Shown here piece by piece: positions 9,597-19,451 of a stretch of 64,000 nucleotides of DNA. Within the stretch, counting starts at the first letter, position 1, and the number at the start of each line of letters is the position of its first letter. The stretch is from Shewanella xiamenensis (GTDB lineage: Bacteria; Pseudomonadota; Gammaproteobacteria; Enterobacterales; Shewanellaceae). The stretch is taken from positions 62,001 through 126,000 of the forward strand of contig NZ_BMOP01000002.1 in NCBI RefSeq assembly GCF_014647135.1, given 5' to 3'. A program made the translations under genes and the position numbers. The notes under the pieces are model-generated. The model saw nothing but the letters and a program-made list of their open reading frames with translations. It was not told the origin of the DNA and ran no database searches.

Positions 9597-10297
9597 ATTT
9601 AATGCCTTATGGTTAACATGACTTAGCAGTGGAAAATCCACTTTTATAGTAACCACAAAGAAACCAAGGTTAACGATTGTTAATAATAAACATCCAATAA
9701 GCCAGCCCACATCTAAAAACCACTAAAAACCTGCCTTAAATCACTAAAAAAAACAAAAGAAAATCATTCTCAAAAATCATCCAACACATTGAAAGTAATA
9801 AAATTAAAAAAATAAAACCAGAAGAAGAAACTGAAATGGTTAATTTATTGTATTAAAGTTGTTTTGATTAAATCCAAACATTCACTAAGACTAATTATAT
9901 TTTGATCACATTTCAACAATCCTAGATTTCTAATATAGAGAAGAAGTTGAAATTAATTAATCACCAAAATAAATTAATTTAAAATTAATAATAACCAGAT
10001 ATGTGAATTAATTAATATAAGGTTATCACCAGCTAAGATTCAGTTACTCTAATAAAGATAAAACTCTTTCAATATAATAAATAAAAACTAATTTAGCTAA
10101 ATAGCATTAACGCACTAAATTTATGCACTCACTCGTCAGCCATCTGACTAAAACCCTATGCCTCCACATATAGCGTGACCAACGTCACTTATCGCAACAA
10201 GAAACATTACATCTACATCACCAAACATTAGTATCTGTGACGTTGCGTATGCAATACCGTTTATTAACATACTATAACTACATGGACCTACCTCCCT
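9597..10297. promoter_or_regulatory. AT-rich divergent control region between dms and lldP
   Basis: A 701-base gene-free region separating the divergent dmsE and lactate permease genes. It is strikingly AT-rich, especially 9720-10100, with many A- and T-tracts. A strong half-site of a CRP operator (AAATGTGATC on the minus strand) lies at about 9907-9916 and would face dms. A complete GTGA-N6-TCAC site near 10175 is described separately. Exact -10/-35 hexamers are not assigned because the base composition gives many chance matches. Confidence 0.5.
10172..10191 (+). promoter_or_regulatory. Putative CRP-binding site upstream of lldP
   Basis: GTGACCAACGTCAC is a perfect GTGA-N6-TCAC dyad centred at 10181.5, about 116 bases before the lldP start. 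In Shewanella, CRP is the main activator of anaerobic respiration genes; assigning this site to lldP or dms is inference. Confidence 0.5.
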
Positions 10298-11935
10298 ATG
10301 ACTTGGACCCAAACATATACGCCACTTGGTAGCTTGTGGCTAACTGCAATAGTCGCCTTACTGCCTATTGTATTTTTCTTTTTAGCTTTGACGGTGTTAA
10401 AACTCAAAGGTTATATTGCCGGAGCTTTAACTTTATTGATTGCCCTAGCGGTTGCAATAATCACTTATAAAATGCCTGTCACGATGGCAGTTGCATCTGC
10501 GATATATGGTTTTAGTTATGGTCTCTGGCCTATAGCTTGGATCATTATTACCGCGGTATTTTTATATAAAATCACCGTTAAAACAGGCCAATTCGAGATT
10601 ATACGTTCCTCTGTCATTTCAGTGACAGAAGATCAACGCTTACAAATGCTATTGGTTGGTTTCTCATTTGGAGCCTTCCTTGAGGGAGCGGCGGGTTTTG
10701 GTGCTCCCGTGGCTATTACTGCGGCATTATTAGTCGGGCTTGGATTCAATCCGTTGTACGCAGCAGGACTTTGCTTAATCGCGAATACAGCGCCTGTAGC
10801 CTTTGGCGCGATGGGAATTCCTATCATTGTCGCAGGTCAGGTTTCATCACTTGATCCATTCCATATTGGACAACTCGCTGGCCGTCAACTGCCAATATTA
10901 TCGATAATAGTGCCATTCTGGCTTATTGCGATGATGGACGGTATTAGGGGAATTCGTCAAACATGGCCCGCTACATTAGTGGCAGGCGTTTCATTTGCAG
11001 TTACACAATTTTTTACCTCAAACTTTATCGGTCCTGAATTACCCGATATTACGTCTGCTTTAGTCAGCCTAGTTTGTTTGACATTATTTTTAAAAGTATG
11101 GCAACCAAAAGAAATTTTCACTTTTTCAGGAATGAAGCAAAGAGCTATTACGCCAAAATCTACGTTTTCTAATAGTCAGATATTTAAAGCTTGGTCTCCA
11201 TTTATTATTCTTACCGCGATTGTAACCCTGTGGAGTTTAAAAGATGTACAACTCGCACTAAGTTTTGCCACTATCAGTATCGAAGTGCCTTACTTGCATA
11301 ATTTAGTGATAAAAACAGCCCCGATTGTGACTAAAGAAACCCCCTATGCCGCAATATATAAACTCAATATATTAAGCGCAGTAGGAACCGCCATTCTATT
11401 AGCCGCAATAATTTCAATTTTTATTCTTAAAATGTCAGTAAGTAATGCACTTAAATCATTTAAAGAAACATTAATTGAATTAAAATTCCCTATATTATCC
11501 ATAGGCTTAGTATTAGCATTCGCTTTTGTAGCAAACTACTCAGGTCTATCTTCAACCTTAGCGTTAGTACTGGCAGGCACTGGAGTGGCTTTCCCGTTCT
11601 TTTCACCATTCTTAGGTTGGCTAGGGGTATTTTTAACCGGTTCAGACACCTCATCAAATGCTCTTTTTGGTGCGCTGCAAGCCAACACTGCAAACCAAAT
11701 TGGTGTAACACCGGAGTTATTAGTCGCCGCAAATACGACTGGTGGGGTAACAGGAAAAATGATTTCGCCACAATCTATTGCGGTTGCCTGTGCTGCTACA
11801 GGGTTAGCGGGCAAAGAATCTGATCTTTTCCGCTTTACTCTAAAGCACAGTCTATTTTTCTGTACTTTTATTGGTTTACTCACAGTGATCCAAGCATACA
11901 TAATACCTTGGACACTCGTGTTTTTTACTAAGTAA
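10298..11935 (+). CDS. lldP: L-lactate permease (LctP family)
   Basis: A 545-residue inner-membrane transporter with about 13 hydrophobic segments, belonging to the LctP family of proton/lactate symporters. Family signatures include [20 protein letters not shown] near residues 127-146 and the C-terminal [15 protein letters not shown] and [10 protein letters not shown] motifs. Lactate is the preferred electron donor of Shewanella, so placing it divergent from the DMSO reductase operon couples donor uptake and acceptor use. No lactate dehydrogenase genes are adjacent. No good Shine-Dalgarno sequence precedes 10298. The terminator at 11957 ends the unit. Glycolate as an alternative substrate cannot be excluded. 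Confidence 0.88.
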   Translation: MTWTQTYTPLGSLWLTAIVALLPIVFFFLALTVLKLKGYIAGALTLLIALAVAIITYKMPVTMAVASAIYGFSYGLWPIAWIIITAVFLYKITVKTGQFEIIRSSVISVTEDQRLQMLLVGFSFGAFLEGAAGFGAPVAITAALLVGLGFNPLYAAGLCLIANTAPVAFGAMGIPIIVAGQVSSLDPFHIGQLAGRQLPILSIIVPFWLIAMMDGIRGIRQTWPATLVAGVSFAVTQFFTSNFIGPELPDITSALVSLVCLTLFLKVWQPKEIFTFSGMKQRAITPKSTFSNSQIFKAWSPFIILTAIVTLWSLKDVQLALSFATISIEVPYLHNLVIKTAPIVTKETPYAAIYKLNILSAVGTAILLAAIISIFILKMSVSNALKSFKETLIELKFPILSIGLVLAFAFVANYSGLSSTLALVLAGTGVAFPFFSPFLGWLGVFLTGSDTSSNALFGALQANTANQIGVTPELLVAANTTGGVTGKMISPQSIAVACAATGLAGKESDLFRFTLKHSLFFCTFIGLLTVIQAYIIPWTLVFFTK

Positions 11936-11956
11936 ACTTTTCCTATCAAAAATATC

Positions 11957-11990
11957 AAAATGCCGAGTGAATTATCACTCGGCATTTTTT
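11957..11990 (+). terminator. Intrinsic terminator of lldP
   Basis: Perfect 14-bp stem (AAAATGCCGAGTGA with its complement), ATTA loop and a T-tract, 22 bases after the lldP stop. Confidence 0.9.
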
Positions 11991-12088
11991 ATATTTGCGA
12001 TAAAAATAGTTGGCTGTGCTTATATCAATGACTTTATTTAAATGGACGATATGCACTGCACATATATTTACGTTGTCATGCTAATAGC

Positions 12089-12526
12089 TCAAGATGCCCG
12101 AATGAGTTGCGCCTTATTTTGATTAAGGTAAGACCAAACCACACCCAGAAATACCAAATCCTTGAGAATAAAGAACTCGGTAACCGGTACACCATCAACC
12201 AACTTCCATACCGAGGGTAAGGTCAACAGGAAGCTCAGCGTCATGACAAAAGTGATGAGTGCACTCAAACTCGCCCAGTAACCAACACGTGGGCGCCAAA
12301 TCCCTATCACCAGCCCTATTGCTGTGACTATCTCAACCACACCAATTAAGTTAGATACTCCCTGTTCAGATAAAATGCTATAGAGCCAGTTCATCAAAGG
12401 ATGACTTGCAACGAGAGGACGAATTGCTGCCGCTTCGGTTGGCGTAAACTTAAATATGCCAATCCAGAGGAGTGTCAGTACCACACCGCCAAGAGCAAGC
12501 AAAAAACCTTTATCATATTGTTTCAT
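12089..12526 (-). CDS. DUF417/RclC-like inner-membrane protein
   Basis: A 145-residue membrane protein of the DUF417 (YkgB/RclC) family with four hydrophobic segments. The motif FKFTPTEAAAIRPLV near residues 26-40 is characteristic. In Escherichia coli the homologous RclC belongs to the reactive-chlorine resistance cluster controlled by RclR. Here it follows an AhpD-fold gene by 13 bases and both are divergent from an RclR-like AraC regulator, which supports a role in oxidative or chlorine stress. Molecular function in the family is not well defined. Confidence 0.8.
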   Translation of the reverse strand: MKQYDKGFLLALGGVVLTLLWIGIFKFTPTEAAAIRPLVASHPLMNWLYSILSEQGVSNLIGVVEIVTAIGLVIGIWRPRVGYWASLSALITFVMTLSFLLTLPSVWKLVDGVPVTEFFILKDLVFLGVVWSYLNQNKAQLIRAS

Positions 12527-12539
12527 AAATGATCCTTGG

Positions 12540-13073
12540 CTAAGGACGCAAAGGAACTATTGGGAAATCAATTTCTGTTGCGGCCAAATGATTTCCATAG
12601 TTGGTCAGGGTGTTGACTACAACTTGGCCGAGTACTTCGAGCATTAATTCATCATCAACGCCAGCGTGACGAACATTAGCAAGTTGTTCATCGGTGAGCA
12701 CTCCACGTTGATGAACTAACGCGGTCGCCAGTTGCAACAAAGCATTATCGAGAGGAGACTCTGCATTTCCTTGGCGCGCAGACTTTATCGCGTCAACTGA
12801 TAGGCCGGCCTTACTCGCTAACAATGTATGTGCAGATAGGCAATATTGGCACTCATTACTTTGGCCAATTGCCAGCGCGAGTAATTCACGCTGAGTCGTC
12901 GTTAACCGCCCCTTACCTAGTGCGTCAGCAAAAGCCAAAAATCCATTAAATAACACTGGCGAGTGAGCTAACGTGGCATATAGGTTAGGTACCATACCAA
13001 GGTTACGCTGCATTGCGGCAAAGCTTGGTGCAACAGTTGAAGAAGGTTGAGAAACAGGTTTAATACGGCTCAT
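12540..13073 (-). CDS. Carboxymuconolactone decarboxylase/AhpD-fold peroxidase-like protein
   Basis: A 177-residue all-helical protein of the AhpD-like fold. It carries the redox CxxC-x-x-H motif (CQYCLSAH, about residues 77-84) preceded by the conserved Glu, the hallmark of alkylhydroperoxidase-type members rather than true decarboxylases. The N-terminal part (MVPNLYATLAHSP) matches the peroxidase-related subgroup. It is the first gene of a two-gene unit with the RclC-like protein and diverges from the AraC regulator at 13178. Expected role: thiol-dependent detoxification of peroxides or related oxidants in the cytoplasm. The physiological oxidant is not known. Confidence 0.8.
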   Translation of the reverse strand: MSRIKPVSQPSSTVAPSFAAMQRNLGMVPNLYATLAHSPVLFNGFLAFADALGKGRLTTTQRELLALAIGQSNECQYCLSAHTLLASKAGLSVDAIKSARQGNAESPLDNALLQLATALVHQRGVLTDEQLANVRHAGVDDELMLEVLGQVVVNTLTNYGNHLAATEIDFPIVPLRP

Positions 13074-13177
13074 AGTCGTGCTCCAATTTAATTGTGTAAG
13101 TTACGGTTGATAGCTTACAGCCCACAATGATACGATTTATCGCAAATAGTCCTTAATTAAACGCCTATCGTCTCAAA

Positions 13178-13999
13178 ATGGATCCTCTCTCAATTCTATT
13201 GGCTCATACAGCGCCACGTGCCTCGATGTTTTTCGCTGGTAACTTATGCCAAACCTCGCTTAGCCAAGATTATCCTGAAGGGGGCCATCTACACTTGCTT
13301 AACGCGGGTGCGATGACGCTTTATCAAGAATTTGATGAACCACGATTGTTAACAGAACCTTGCCTAATCCTTTTTCCTCGGGGGCTTAAACACAGCATGG
13401 AACCCGTTGATGCTAAAGGATGTGATCTCGTCTGTGCGAGCGTTTCATTTGGACAAGGAAAACAATCCCCAATACAAATGGCACTCCCCAATGTATTAGT
13501 GCTACCGCTGAGTGAACAGCCAGAATTAAAACCGCTAGTCACCCTACTTTTTTCAGAGGCATTTGCGAATCAATATGGCCAAGCCCCCATTATCACTCGC
13601 TTGTTGGAGACAGTATTTATCTTATTGTTGCGTTACATCGTTGATAATGGCCACACTCAACAAGGCATATTGGCTGGATTATCTGATCCACGACTAGCGC
13701 GTGCGATTGGCGTGATGCATAAGCGTTATGAGGAAAAATGGACAGTAGCAACACTCGCGAAAGAAGCGGGCATGTCTCGCTCACGTTTTGCGGCTCATTT
13801 TCAACTGTTGACGGGATTATCGCCACTTGAGTATCTGACTCAGTGGCGAATGATGATGGCATGCCAACAATTATTGGCTGGGGAACCTATTGCTCAGGTT
13901 GCACTGAGTGGTGGATACAGTGGCAGTGCAACCTTTGCACGCGCATTCGAACGAGAATTTGGGATGCCACCAGGACGCTGGCTTAAAGCACACCGTTAG
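13178..13999 (+). CDS. RclR-like AraC-family redox regulator
   Basis: A 273-residue regulator with an N-terminal cupin-type sensory domain (about 1-160) and a C-terminal AraC double helix-turn-helix (about 175-270, ending FGMPPGRW). The start MDPLSILLAHTAP and overall layout match E. coli RclR, which senses reactive chlorine by cysteine oxidation. Cys24 and the Cys82/Cys86 pair fall near the positions of the RclR sensing cysteines. It is divergent from the AhpD/RclC-like pair, leaving 104 bases for shared promoters, and probably controls it. The family is certain; the RclR relationship is by resemblance and context. Confidence 0.8.
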   Translation: MDPLSILLAHTAPRASMFFAGNLCQTSLSQDYPEGGHLHLLNAGAMTLYQEFDEPRLLTEPCLILFPRGLKHSMEPVDAKGCDLVCASVSFGQGKQSPIQMALPNVLVLPLSEQPELKPLVTLLFSEAFANQYGQAPIITRLLETVFILLLRYIVDNGHTQQGILAGLSDPRLARAIGVMHKRYEEKWTVATLAKEAGMSRSRFAAHFQLLTGLSPLEYLTQWRMMMACQQLLAGEPIAQVALSGGYSGSATFARAFEREFGMPPGRWLKAHR

Positions 14000-14049
14000 C
14001 GCTGATGTGCATTAGCTCATCCTTGAGCCAATACGTTCAGTTCACCTCA

Positions 14050-14077
14050 AATCGCCCAAGATGGGTTTTGGGCGATT
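14050..14077. terminator. Hairpin between convergent genes
   Basis: A 9-bp stem AATCGCCCA/TGGGCGATT lies between the convergent AraC regulator and the repeat protein. It lacks a clear T-tract on either strand, so termination strength is uncertain. Confidence 0.45.
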
Positions 14078-14086
14078 ACCGTTCTG

Positions 14087-15784
14087 CTATTGACCGACAT
14101 CAACCCCTTTTTGATAGTGATACACGGATGAGGCTTCACCATTGAAGTAATACACTAATTGACCGTGTAATTGATTATCAACGTACTCCTCGCTTCGCTC
14201 CAAGCTGCCATCTTCGTTAAAGCTGTAGCTTTTACCTTGCAAGCGGCCTTTATCATCATATTGCATCAGCCCTAATAAATGGCCATTTGCCGAAAACGCT
14301 TGCCAGCAATCAACTTCGTGGCCCGCACGGTACTGCCCGTGCCAGAGCTTAACCTGGTTATAGCTACTGTCATCAACCAGCCATTTACCTTCACGTTGAC
14401 CGTTTACATACTGGCCTTGAGCCTGCAATTGTTTATCAAAGCCACGCTGTAAATACGCACCATGTAATTTTTCGTTTTGATAAAACGCTTGCAGCATTAG
14501 CGTGCCATCGGCGGCGATTTCGGTTTGTTCACCGTTAAGCTGGCCTTGTTGATTAAACTGCTCATTACGGGTCATATCAGCGTTTTTTGTCACCCACTTA
14601 CCGACCTTTACACCGAAATGATATTGCCCGGTGACAAATCCACCGTCTAAGGCATTATCTTCGCGATATGCGCCGTGCATTTTACCTTTGCTGTAGTTAA
14701 TCCGTCGGACATAACCATTCCAGCCATCCCCAATATACAAACCGTCATACAGTCCCTTGAGTTGTTCTTCCCGTTCAATCAACTCACCGGTTGCAGTAAA
14801 ACGCTGACGCAGACTCCAGTCCTTTACAGTATCACGCTGATATTGATAGGTTAATGCTCCAGTTGCATCGAAACGTTTTTCAGTAGTTAGCTGGCCTTTG
14901 GCAAGATACTGGGTGTCAGTTTGGCTTGTTACTTTACCTTCATCATCATAGCTAATATTTTGAATTTCGCGGCCATCCTTATCATACAATTGTTGCGCTG
15001 CTAACCGCCCTTGTGGATCAAAACGCTGCTGTATCCCTACTTGCTTATCATGCTGATAATGTTTAATTTCCTGTAACACATCTGCCGCTTGGTACACCAA
15101 CACTTCGCCATGTATTTTGCCGTTAAGATAAAACTCTTTGGTGAATAACCAACCTTCCTTTGTCCAATACAGTCGCTCACCTTCTCTTTTTCCCGCCACC
15201 ATATTCACGGTTTGCTCCGGCTGTCCATTGTTATGGAAGCTTTCATAAAGCCCTTCCATACCGTTAGCGCCATAGGTTACCCGTGTTTGCAGCTGGCCAT
15301 TGTCAAAATAACTTTGCGCTAATCCAGATTCCACACCATTCACATAATGTTGATGGTCGCGTAATTGACCATTGGTATGGTAACTTTTCTGCTCTCCATG
15401 TAACTGGCCATTCAGGTAGTGGTACTCCCCCGAGAGTTTTCCATCTTCCCAGTAATGCAAATGTGTTCCCTGATAACGCCCTTGTGCATCGCTACTGCCC
15501 TTGCGAGACAGTTGACCGTCGGGGTAGAAGAACTCGAAATCACCAACGATATAACTCTCCGCTAAATTGGGACTGTTAACGCGGCCCTTAAAAACCGGTT
15601 TATCCGTCTCCAGATAAAATAGCTGCACTGGCCACTCGCCATTTTGCGCTGTTGCCGCTTGCTGCTGATAATAGATGGCGTCACCCGGCACATCGCTAAG
15701 GCGCCATTGTTCGTCGAGTAAGATCCGCTCCGCAGACGAATTAAATGACATCAAGAGCACTGATAATAGTAATAAAACTCTCAT
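14087..15784 (-). CDS. Exported MORN-variant (YwqK-like) repeat protein
   Basis: A 565-residue secreted protein with a clean signal peptide (cleavage near NSSAE) and at least fifteen tandem beta-hairpin repeats of the form G-x-L-x(5)-Y-x-N-G-Q-x-H-G. Examples are YHYLNGQLHGEQKSYHTNGQ and YVDNQLHGQLVYYFNGE. These are MORN-variant repeats as in the YwqK family, originally named as an antitoxin but widespread as surface or periplasmic proteins. The gene starts 10 bases after the large lipoprotein gene, so the two form an operon. No enzymatic motif is visible; a binding or scaffolding role is the most that can be said. Confidence 0.75.
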   Translation of the reverse strand: MRVLLLLSVLLMSFNSSAERILLDEQWRLSDVPGDAIYYQQQAATAQNGEWPVQLFYLETDKPVFKGRVNSPNLAESYIVGDFEFFYPDGQLSRKGSSDAQGRYQGTHLHYWEDGKLSGEYHYLNGQLHGEQKSYHTNGQLRDHQHYVNGVESGLAQSYFDNGQLQTRVTYGANGMEGLYESFHNNGQPEQTVNMVAGKREGERLYWTKEGWLFTKEFYLNGKIHGEVLVYQAADVLQEIKHYQHDKQVGIQQRFDPQGRLAAQQLYDKDGREIQNISYDDEGKVTSQTDTQYLAKGQLTTEKRFDATGALTYQYQRDTVKDWSLRQRFTATGELIEREEQLKGLYDGLYIGDGWNGYVRRINYSKGKMHGAYREDNALDGGFVTGQYHFGVKVGKWVTKNADMTRNEQFNQQGQLNGEQTEIAADGTLMLQAFYQNEKLHGAYLQRGFDKQLQAQGQYVNGQREGKWLVDDSSYNQVKLWHGQYRAGHEVDCWQAFSANGHLLGLMQYDDKGRLQGKSYSFNEDGSLERSEEYVDNQLHGQLVYYFNGEASSVYHYQKGVDVGQ

Positions 15785-15794
15785 ATTCGGCTCC

Positions 15795-18032
15795 TTAAGG
15801 TAATGCTGGGAAGGTGGTAATCCACTGCTTATTCACTGGATCGCCGCTGATGGTCAGATATTCTATCGCGGCAGCTCGCCCTGCCAGCACAAACCAGCGC
15901 TCCTCACGTAATACTTGCAGCAACGGGCGCTGATAAAAATCACCGCCATCACCTTGAATAGCTGGAGCTAACGCTACATTCTGCGCATTTAAAAAACGAT
16001 AACGGCGCATAAAGTCGGCCAACGTTTGAGTCGTATCTAAATTGGGCAGTTGGGTGATATCAATCAGCCAACCTTGTTTAGGTTGATAGGCAAGCGCTTG
16101 CCATTGAGGAGTACCAGTGCAGGCTAAAGTGCTGGCCACACGGATACCATAAAAGTTGCGACGGATGCCATCGGCACTCGTCAGTTGATACTGTACAGAC
16201 TTATCGAGCTGCTCCACTAAGCTGTTTTCAGATTTTATAGATGTCCATTGCAACGTGTGACCATCGACTTGTGGCGCATCCACCACGCTCAAACGACACA
16301 CCGCGGCTTGCTCGGAGGTTAACTGTAAACCAACGCCGTATTTGGCCAGCATTTGTGGTTCGAGTAATGCGGTATCATCGGGAATAGAGGGTTGCGGTTG
16401 CTCATCGTAATGCGCATACATATCGTCACGGTAAAGCGTTGTCTCATACACTGGGGGATAGTTGGTATTTTGCATGTAATCGTTCATCGGAATAAAACGA
16501 ACATTTTTAGTCAATTCGCGACTATCCGCGGCAGTATTAACATAAATGGTGAGCGTCGGCGGCTCAGCAGGAAAGCTAAACAGGGTGGTGGATTGATATT
16601 GCTCCGATGAGACTAACGCCAACATATTCAGCTCAGCAGGGGTTAACCAATCCGGCCCTGTCGTAGTAGGGGTTTGGTACTTCAGCATAGCGCCTTCAGC
16701 CCCGTCAAATCGGCCAGTCAACCAAGATTTATTGGTCGCATCCTGCGATGTCAGCAGATAAGTGAAGGGTTTATCGGCAACGGGGGTCAGCTCTAGTTGT
16801 AAATCTTGATACTGCAAGGTCACCGTTTTGCTTGGATCTGGCGTCAAGGTCAGTTTGACCAGTTTCGCCCCTTGATAATGGGCTTTAGCACGAAACTCAG
16901 CTACCTGATCAAACAGTGTCGAGGGCTCGTTCCAGCCGATAAGCAAATGTTGCTCAAGGGAACGATAAAAACCATCCTTTTCAGGGTAACTGTAACCACC
17001 GACCTTAAATAGTTGTATTGGCAGCACGCTGCCATCGGCACTGTGGGCGGTGATATCGGTTAAGTGAAAATCACCAGAGGCTTTTAAACCTGAAACATCA
17101 TGCTGATAGGCAAGGCTTAGTTGGTCATCACTTAGGTCAAAGTAACCTGCATCAAGCGCAAATACCGCCTCTTCCGCTAAGGTTTTATTCGCATCTTCTA
17201 GCACTAATTCAGGTTGTTTTGGGTACTCTGTTGGCGGGAAATCGTAATCAAAACCCACTCGTTGCGACAGGTCACCCAGCTTTCGCTCACTGGGCACCAT
17301 TATCACATTGCTGCGCATCACGCCTTTAAAGCCATAACGCTCAAATGGCGCTTCAGCGACTAAAGCCATCTGCACTAGCCAACCTCGCTCACGCTCTAGC
17401 ATCAGTTGGCCGTAAATGTTGGCTTGGGCACCGTCACTTTGCACTTGAGCCAGTACATGTGTCTCTGTGACTTTTAACACGGTAAGCTTGGCATTAGCAT
17501 GGCCTTGATAGGCTGGAAGCGCAACGATAGCGCCCTCTTTAGCGGGTATGCTGTTAAGAAAGACCGATGAACTAAATAGCTTTTTAAGCTCCTGCTCCAG
17601 TTCAAGCCCCCGCTCAGCCAACTGCGCTTGCCATACAGGCTTGTTGAGTGCGCTAAATGCTGTAACGCTGCCATCGTCTAAATTTAATGTAAATTCAAAA
17701 CCCTGTGAAAAAATAGCGTGCATTTCAGGGTTCCGATCAGCCCGTTCACCGCTGCTCACGCCACTCCCTTGACCATCACGCATTTTCATATAATCGACAT
17801 GCACTTCAAACCGACTATTTGTGCCCGTATCGAGAACCTTATAACGCAATAATTGATGGGATGTGGTATTCACTGTTTCGGTACGACTATCCGTATCGAC
17901 TGTAATCTTGGTGGAGCTATACACTTGATATGCACGCTCTTCACCTTTTTTAGGATTAAACTCCACATCAGCATCCCCAAAGGAACAGGCCGATAATAGA
18001 AAACAGCTCACTACGCTAACCAAATACTTCAT
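15795..18032 (-). CDS. Large lipoprotein of unknown function
   Basis: A 745-residue protein with a lipoprotein signal peptide (FLLSAC, lipidated Cys16). The remainder is hydrophilic, with no transmembrane segments and no catalytic motif I recognise. It appears to consist of several beta-rich modules, with three of its few later cysteines at CRLSV and TLACTG near residues 606-662. It is the first gene of a pair with the MORN-variant repeat protein and a weak intergenic region of about 360 bases lies upstream. A partnership at the outer membrane with that repeat protein is likely from the tight linkage only. Confidence 0.65.
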   Translation of the reverse strand: MKYLVSVVSCFLLSACSFGDADVEFNPKKGEERAYQVYSSTKITVDTDSRTETVNTTSHQLLRYKVLDTGTNSRFEVHVDYMKMRDGQGSGVSSGERADRNPEMHAIFSQGFEFTLNLDDGSVTAFSALNKPVWQAQLAERGLELEQELKKLFSSSVFLNSIPAKEGAIVALPAYQGHANAKLTVLKVTETHVLAQVQSDGAQANIYGQLMLERERGWLVQMALVAEAPFERYGFKGVMRSNVIMVPSERKLGDLSQRVGFDYDFPPTEYPKQPELVLEDANKTLAEEAVFALDAGYFDLSDDQLSLAYQHDVSGLKASGDFHLTDITAHSADGSVLPIQLFKVGGYSYPEKDGFYRSLEQHLLIGWNEPSTLFDQVAEFRAKAHYQGAKLVKLTLTPDPSKTVTLQYQDLQLELTPVADKPFTYLLTSQDATNKSWLTGRFDGAEGAMLKYQTPTTTGPDWLTPAELNMLALVSSEQYQSTTLFSFPAEPPTLTIYVNTAADSRELTKNVRFIPMNDYMQNTNYPPVYETTLYRDDMYAHYDEQPQPSIPDDTALLEPQMLAKYGVGLQLTSEQAAVCRLSVVDAPQVDGHTLQWTSIKSENSLVEQLDKSVQYQLTSADGIRRNFYGIRVASTLACTGTPQWQALAYQPKQGWLIDITQLPNLDTTQTLADFMRRYRFLNAQNVALAPAIQGDGGDFYQRPLLQVLREERWFVLAGRAAAIEYLTISGDPVNKQWITTFPALP

Positions 18033-18395
18033 GGTTATTCCTTGTAACTAAATAATTAAACGCCGCATTATGCCCGTTCATGCAACATAAAGAAAATTAT
18101 TAGGTTATTTTTTACTTATATAGTAGTCATTAGCATAGTATTTTTCTATGCAGGCTTAACGGCTATTTGGCGTGTCGCTTAATGCTATATCTTTCGAGGG
18201 CTGAAGAAGGAGGGAATATTAAATAATTAGAAAAACACCGAACTCAAAATATCACTAAATAGTGGTTTAAAGCAAAAAATACTGCCAGCGCAACAAAGTA
18301 AACACCATGTTGCAAAAATAACAACTAAGCTAAACAATTATCACCTTGCTAAATGCAGTACATAACTTAGCAAGGTGACAAACTATTGATAAATT
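18033..18395. other. AT-rich intergenic region with a hairpin
   Basis: 363 bases upstream of the lipoprotein gene and downstream of the porin gene, both on the minus strand. A 12-bp perfect stem TCACCTTGCTAA/TTAGCAAGGTGA (18341-18378) with a 14-base loop sits 18 bases beyond the porin stop and probably ends or stabilises its transcript. The rest should hold the lipoprotein promoter but no convincing hexamers stand out. Confidence 0.5.
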
Positions 18396-19436
18396 TTAGA
18401 AGTCGTAACGCATACCAAGGCTAACAATGGTATCGTCAAAATCATCATATTGCTTCACATCAAACTGACCGATTTCGGTGTGTAGCCGTGTTGACTTACT
18501 TAATTTATATTCAGCACCAATCGCCCACTGAGAGATTTCTGGCACCTCATCAATTAGGGTGTTTTTACTGGCATAAACACGATTCGCGATTAATCCGGTA
18601 CCGGAGTTATCAAATCCATATTGAGCCTTTAATGATAATTGGCCTAATTGATATTTGGCACTAACAATAACACCGTCACCTTCACGCTGTTGCCAATCGG
18701 TTTTATCAGTATTCACCAATTTTGAATGTTGCAGCATTGTCGCAAACTGCCATTTATCCCACTTATATTGGACAACGCCACGGTAAGCTTCAATATCTTC
18801 CACACCATCACTGTAGGCAACAGCAGCGTACACATCACCCGTTTTAAAGAACTTATCACCATAGGTAACCGCTAACTGGTAATTGCCATTATCACGGCGG
18901 TTATCATTATTAGTGTAATGATTGTCCTCCAATAAATAGCTCACACCTAATTGCAACTTATTCCAATGGGCGGATTTGTATTCAAAGGAGTCCCCCCAAC
19001 GCTTATCACCGGCAAATAAACGGTCATGTTTTAAGGAGTAATTGTCCATTGCATCAGACATCCCCTTAGCCATTTTAAATACCGGATCAATCCGTCCAAC
19101 CGCTAAGGCACCATAAGTGCTGTGCTTCACACCAATAAATGTTGGGCGTGCTGAGAATGGTTTATCGCCACTATCTTGGCTCTCACCATTTACGCCAACC
19201 TCAATTTGGTAAAACAGTGAGGTGCTGTCGGTTAATTGGCTAGCGCCTTTAATACCGATGCGCGTAAAGTTATTTTCTAATACGGTGCCGCTTTTATTTT
19301 TATGCGTCGCACTGCCACTATCGGAATTGGTTACCGAATAATCGATACGACCATAAAACTTATGTTCATCGGCCACGGCCTGTGTAGCACATAGCGCCAA
19401 GGTAAGCATCGAAATAGCAAATGATTTATTCATCAT
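18396..19436 (-). CDS. Gram-negative general porin
   Basis: A 346-residue outer-membrane porin of the OmpC/OmpF-like Gram-negative porin family. A signal peptide is cleaved near TQAVADE. The mature protein starts with the typical FYGRIDYSV strand, has the IGVKHSTYGALAVGRIDPV motif that precedes constriction loop L3, and ends with the aromatic GMRYDF strand. It follows the FMN-binding lipoprotein by 15 bases and is probably co-transcribed, suggesting it admits the substrate or cofactor used by that system. Confidence 0.88.
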   Translation of the reverse strand: MMNKSFAISMLTLALCATQAVADEHKFYGRIDYSVTNSDSGSATHKNKSGTVLENNFTRIGIKGASQLTDSTSLFYQIEVGVNGESQDSGDKPFSARPTFIGVKHSTYGALAVGRIDPVFKMAKGMSDAMDNYSLKHDRLFAGDKRWGDSFEYKSAHWNKLQLGVSYLLEDNHYTNNDNRRDNGNYQLAVTYGDKFFKTGDVYAAVAYSDGVEDIEAYRGVVQYKWDKWQFATMLQHSKLVNTDKTDWQQREGDGVIVSAKYQLGQLSLKAQYGFDNSGTGLIANRVYASKNTLIDEVPEISQWAIGAEYKLSKSTRLHTEIGQFDVKQYDDFDDTIVSLGMRYDF

Positions 19437-19451
19437 GTTAGGTATCCAATA

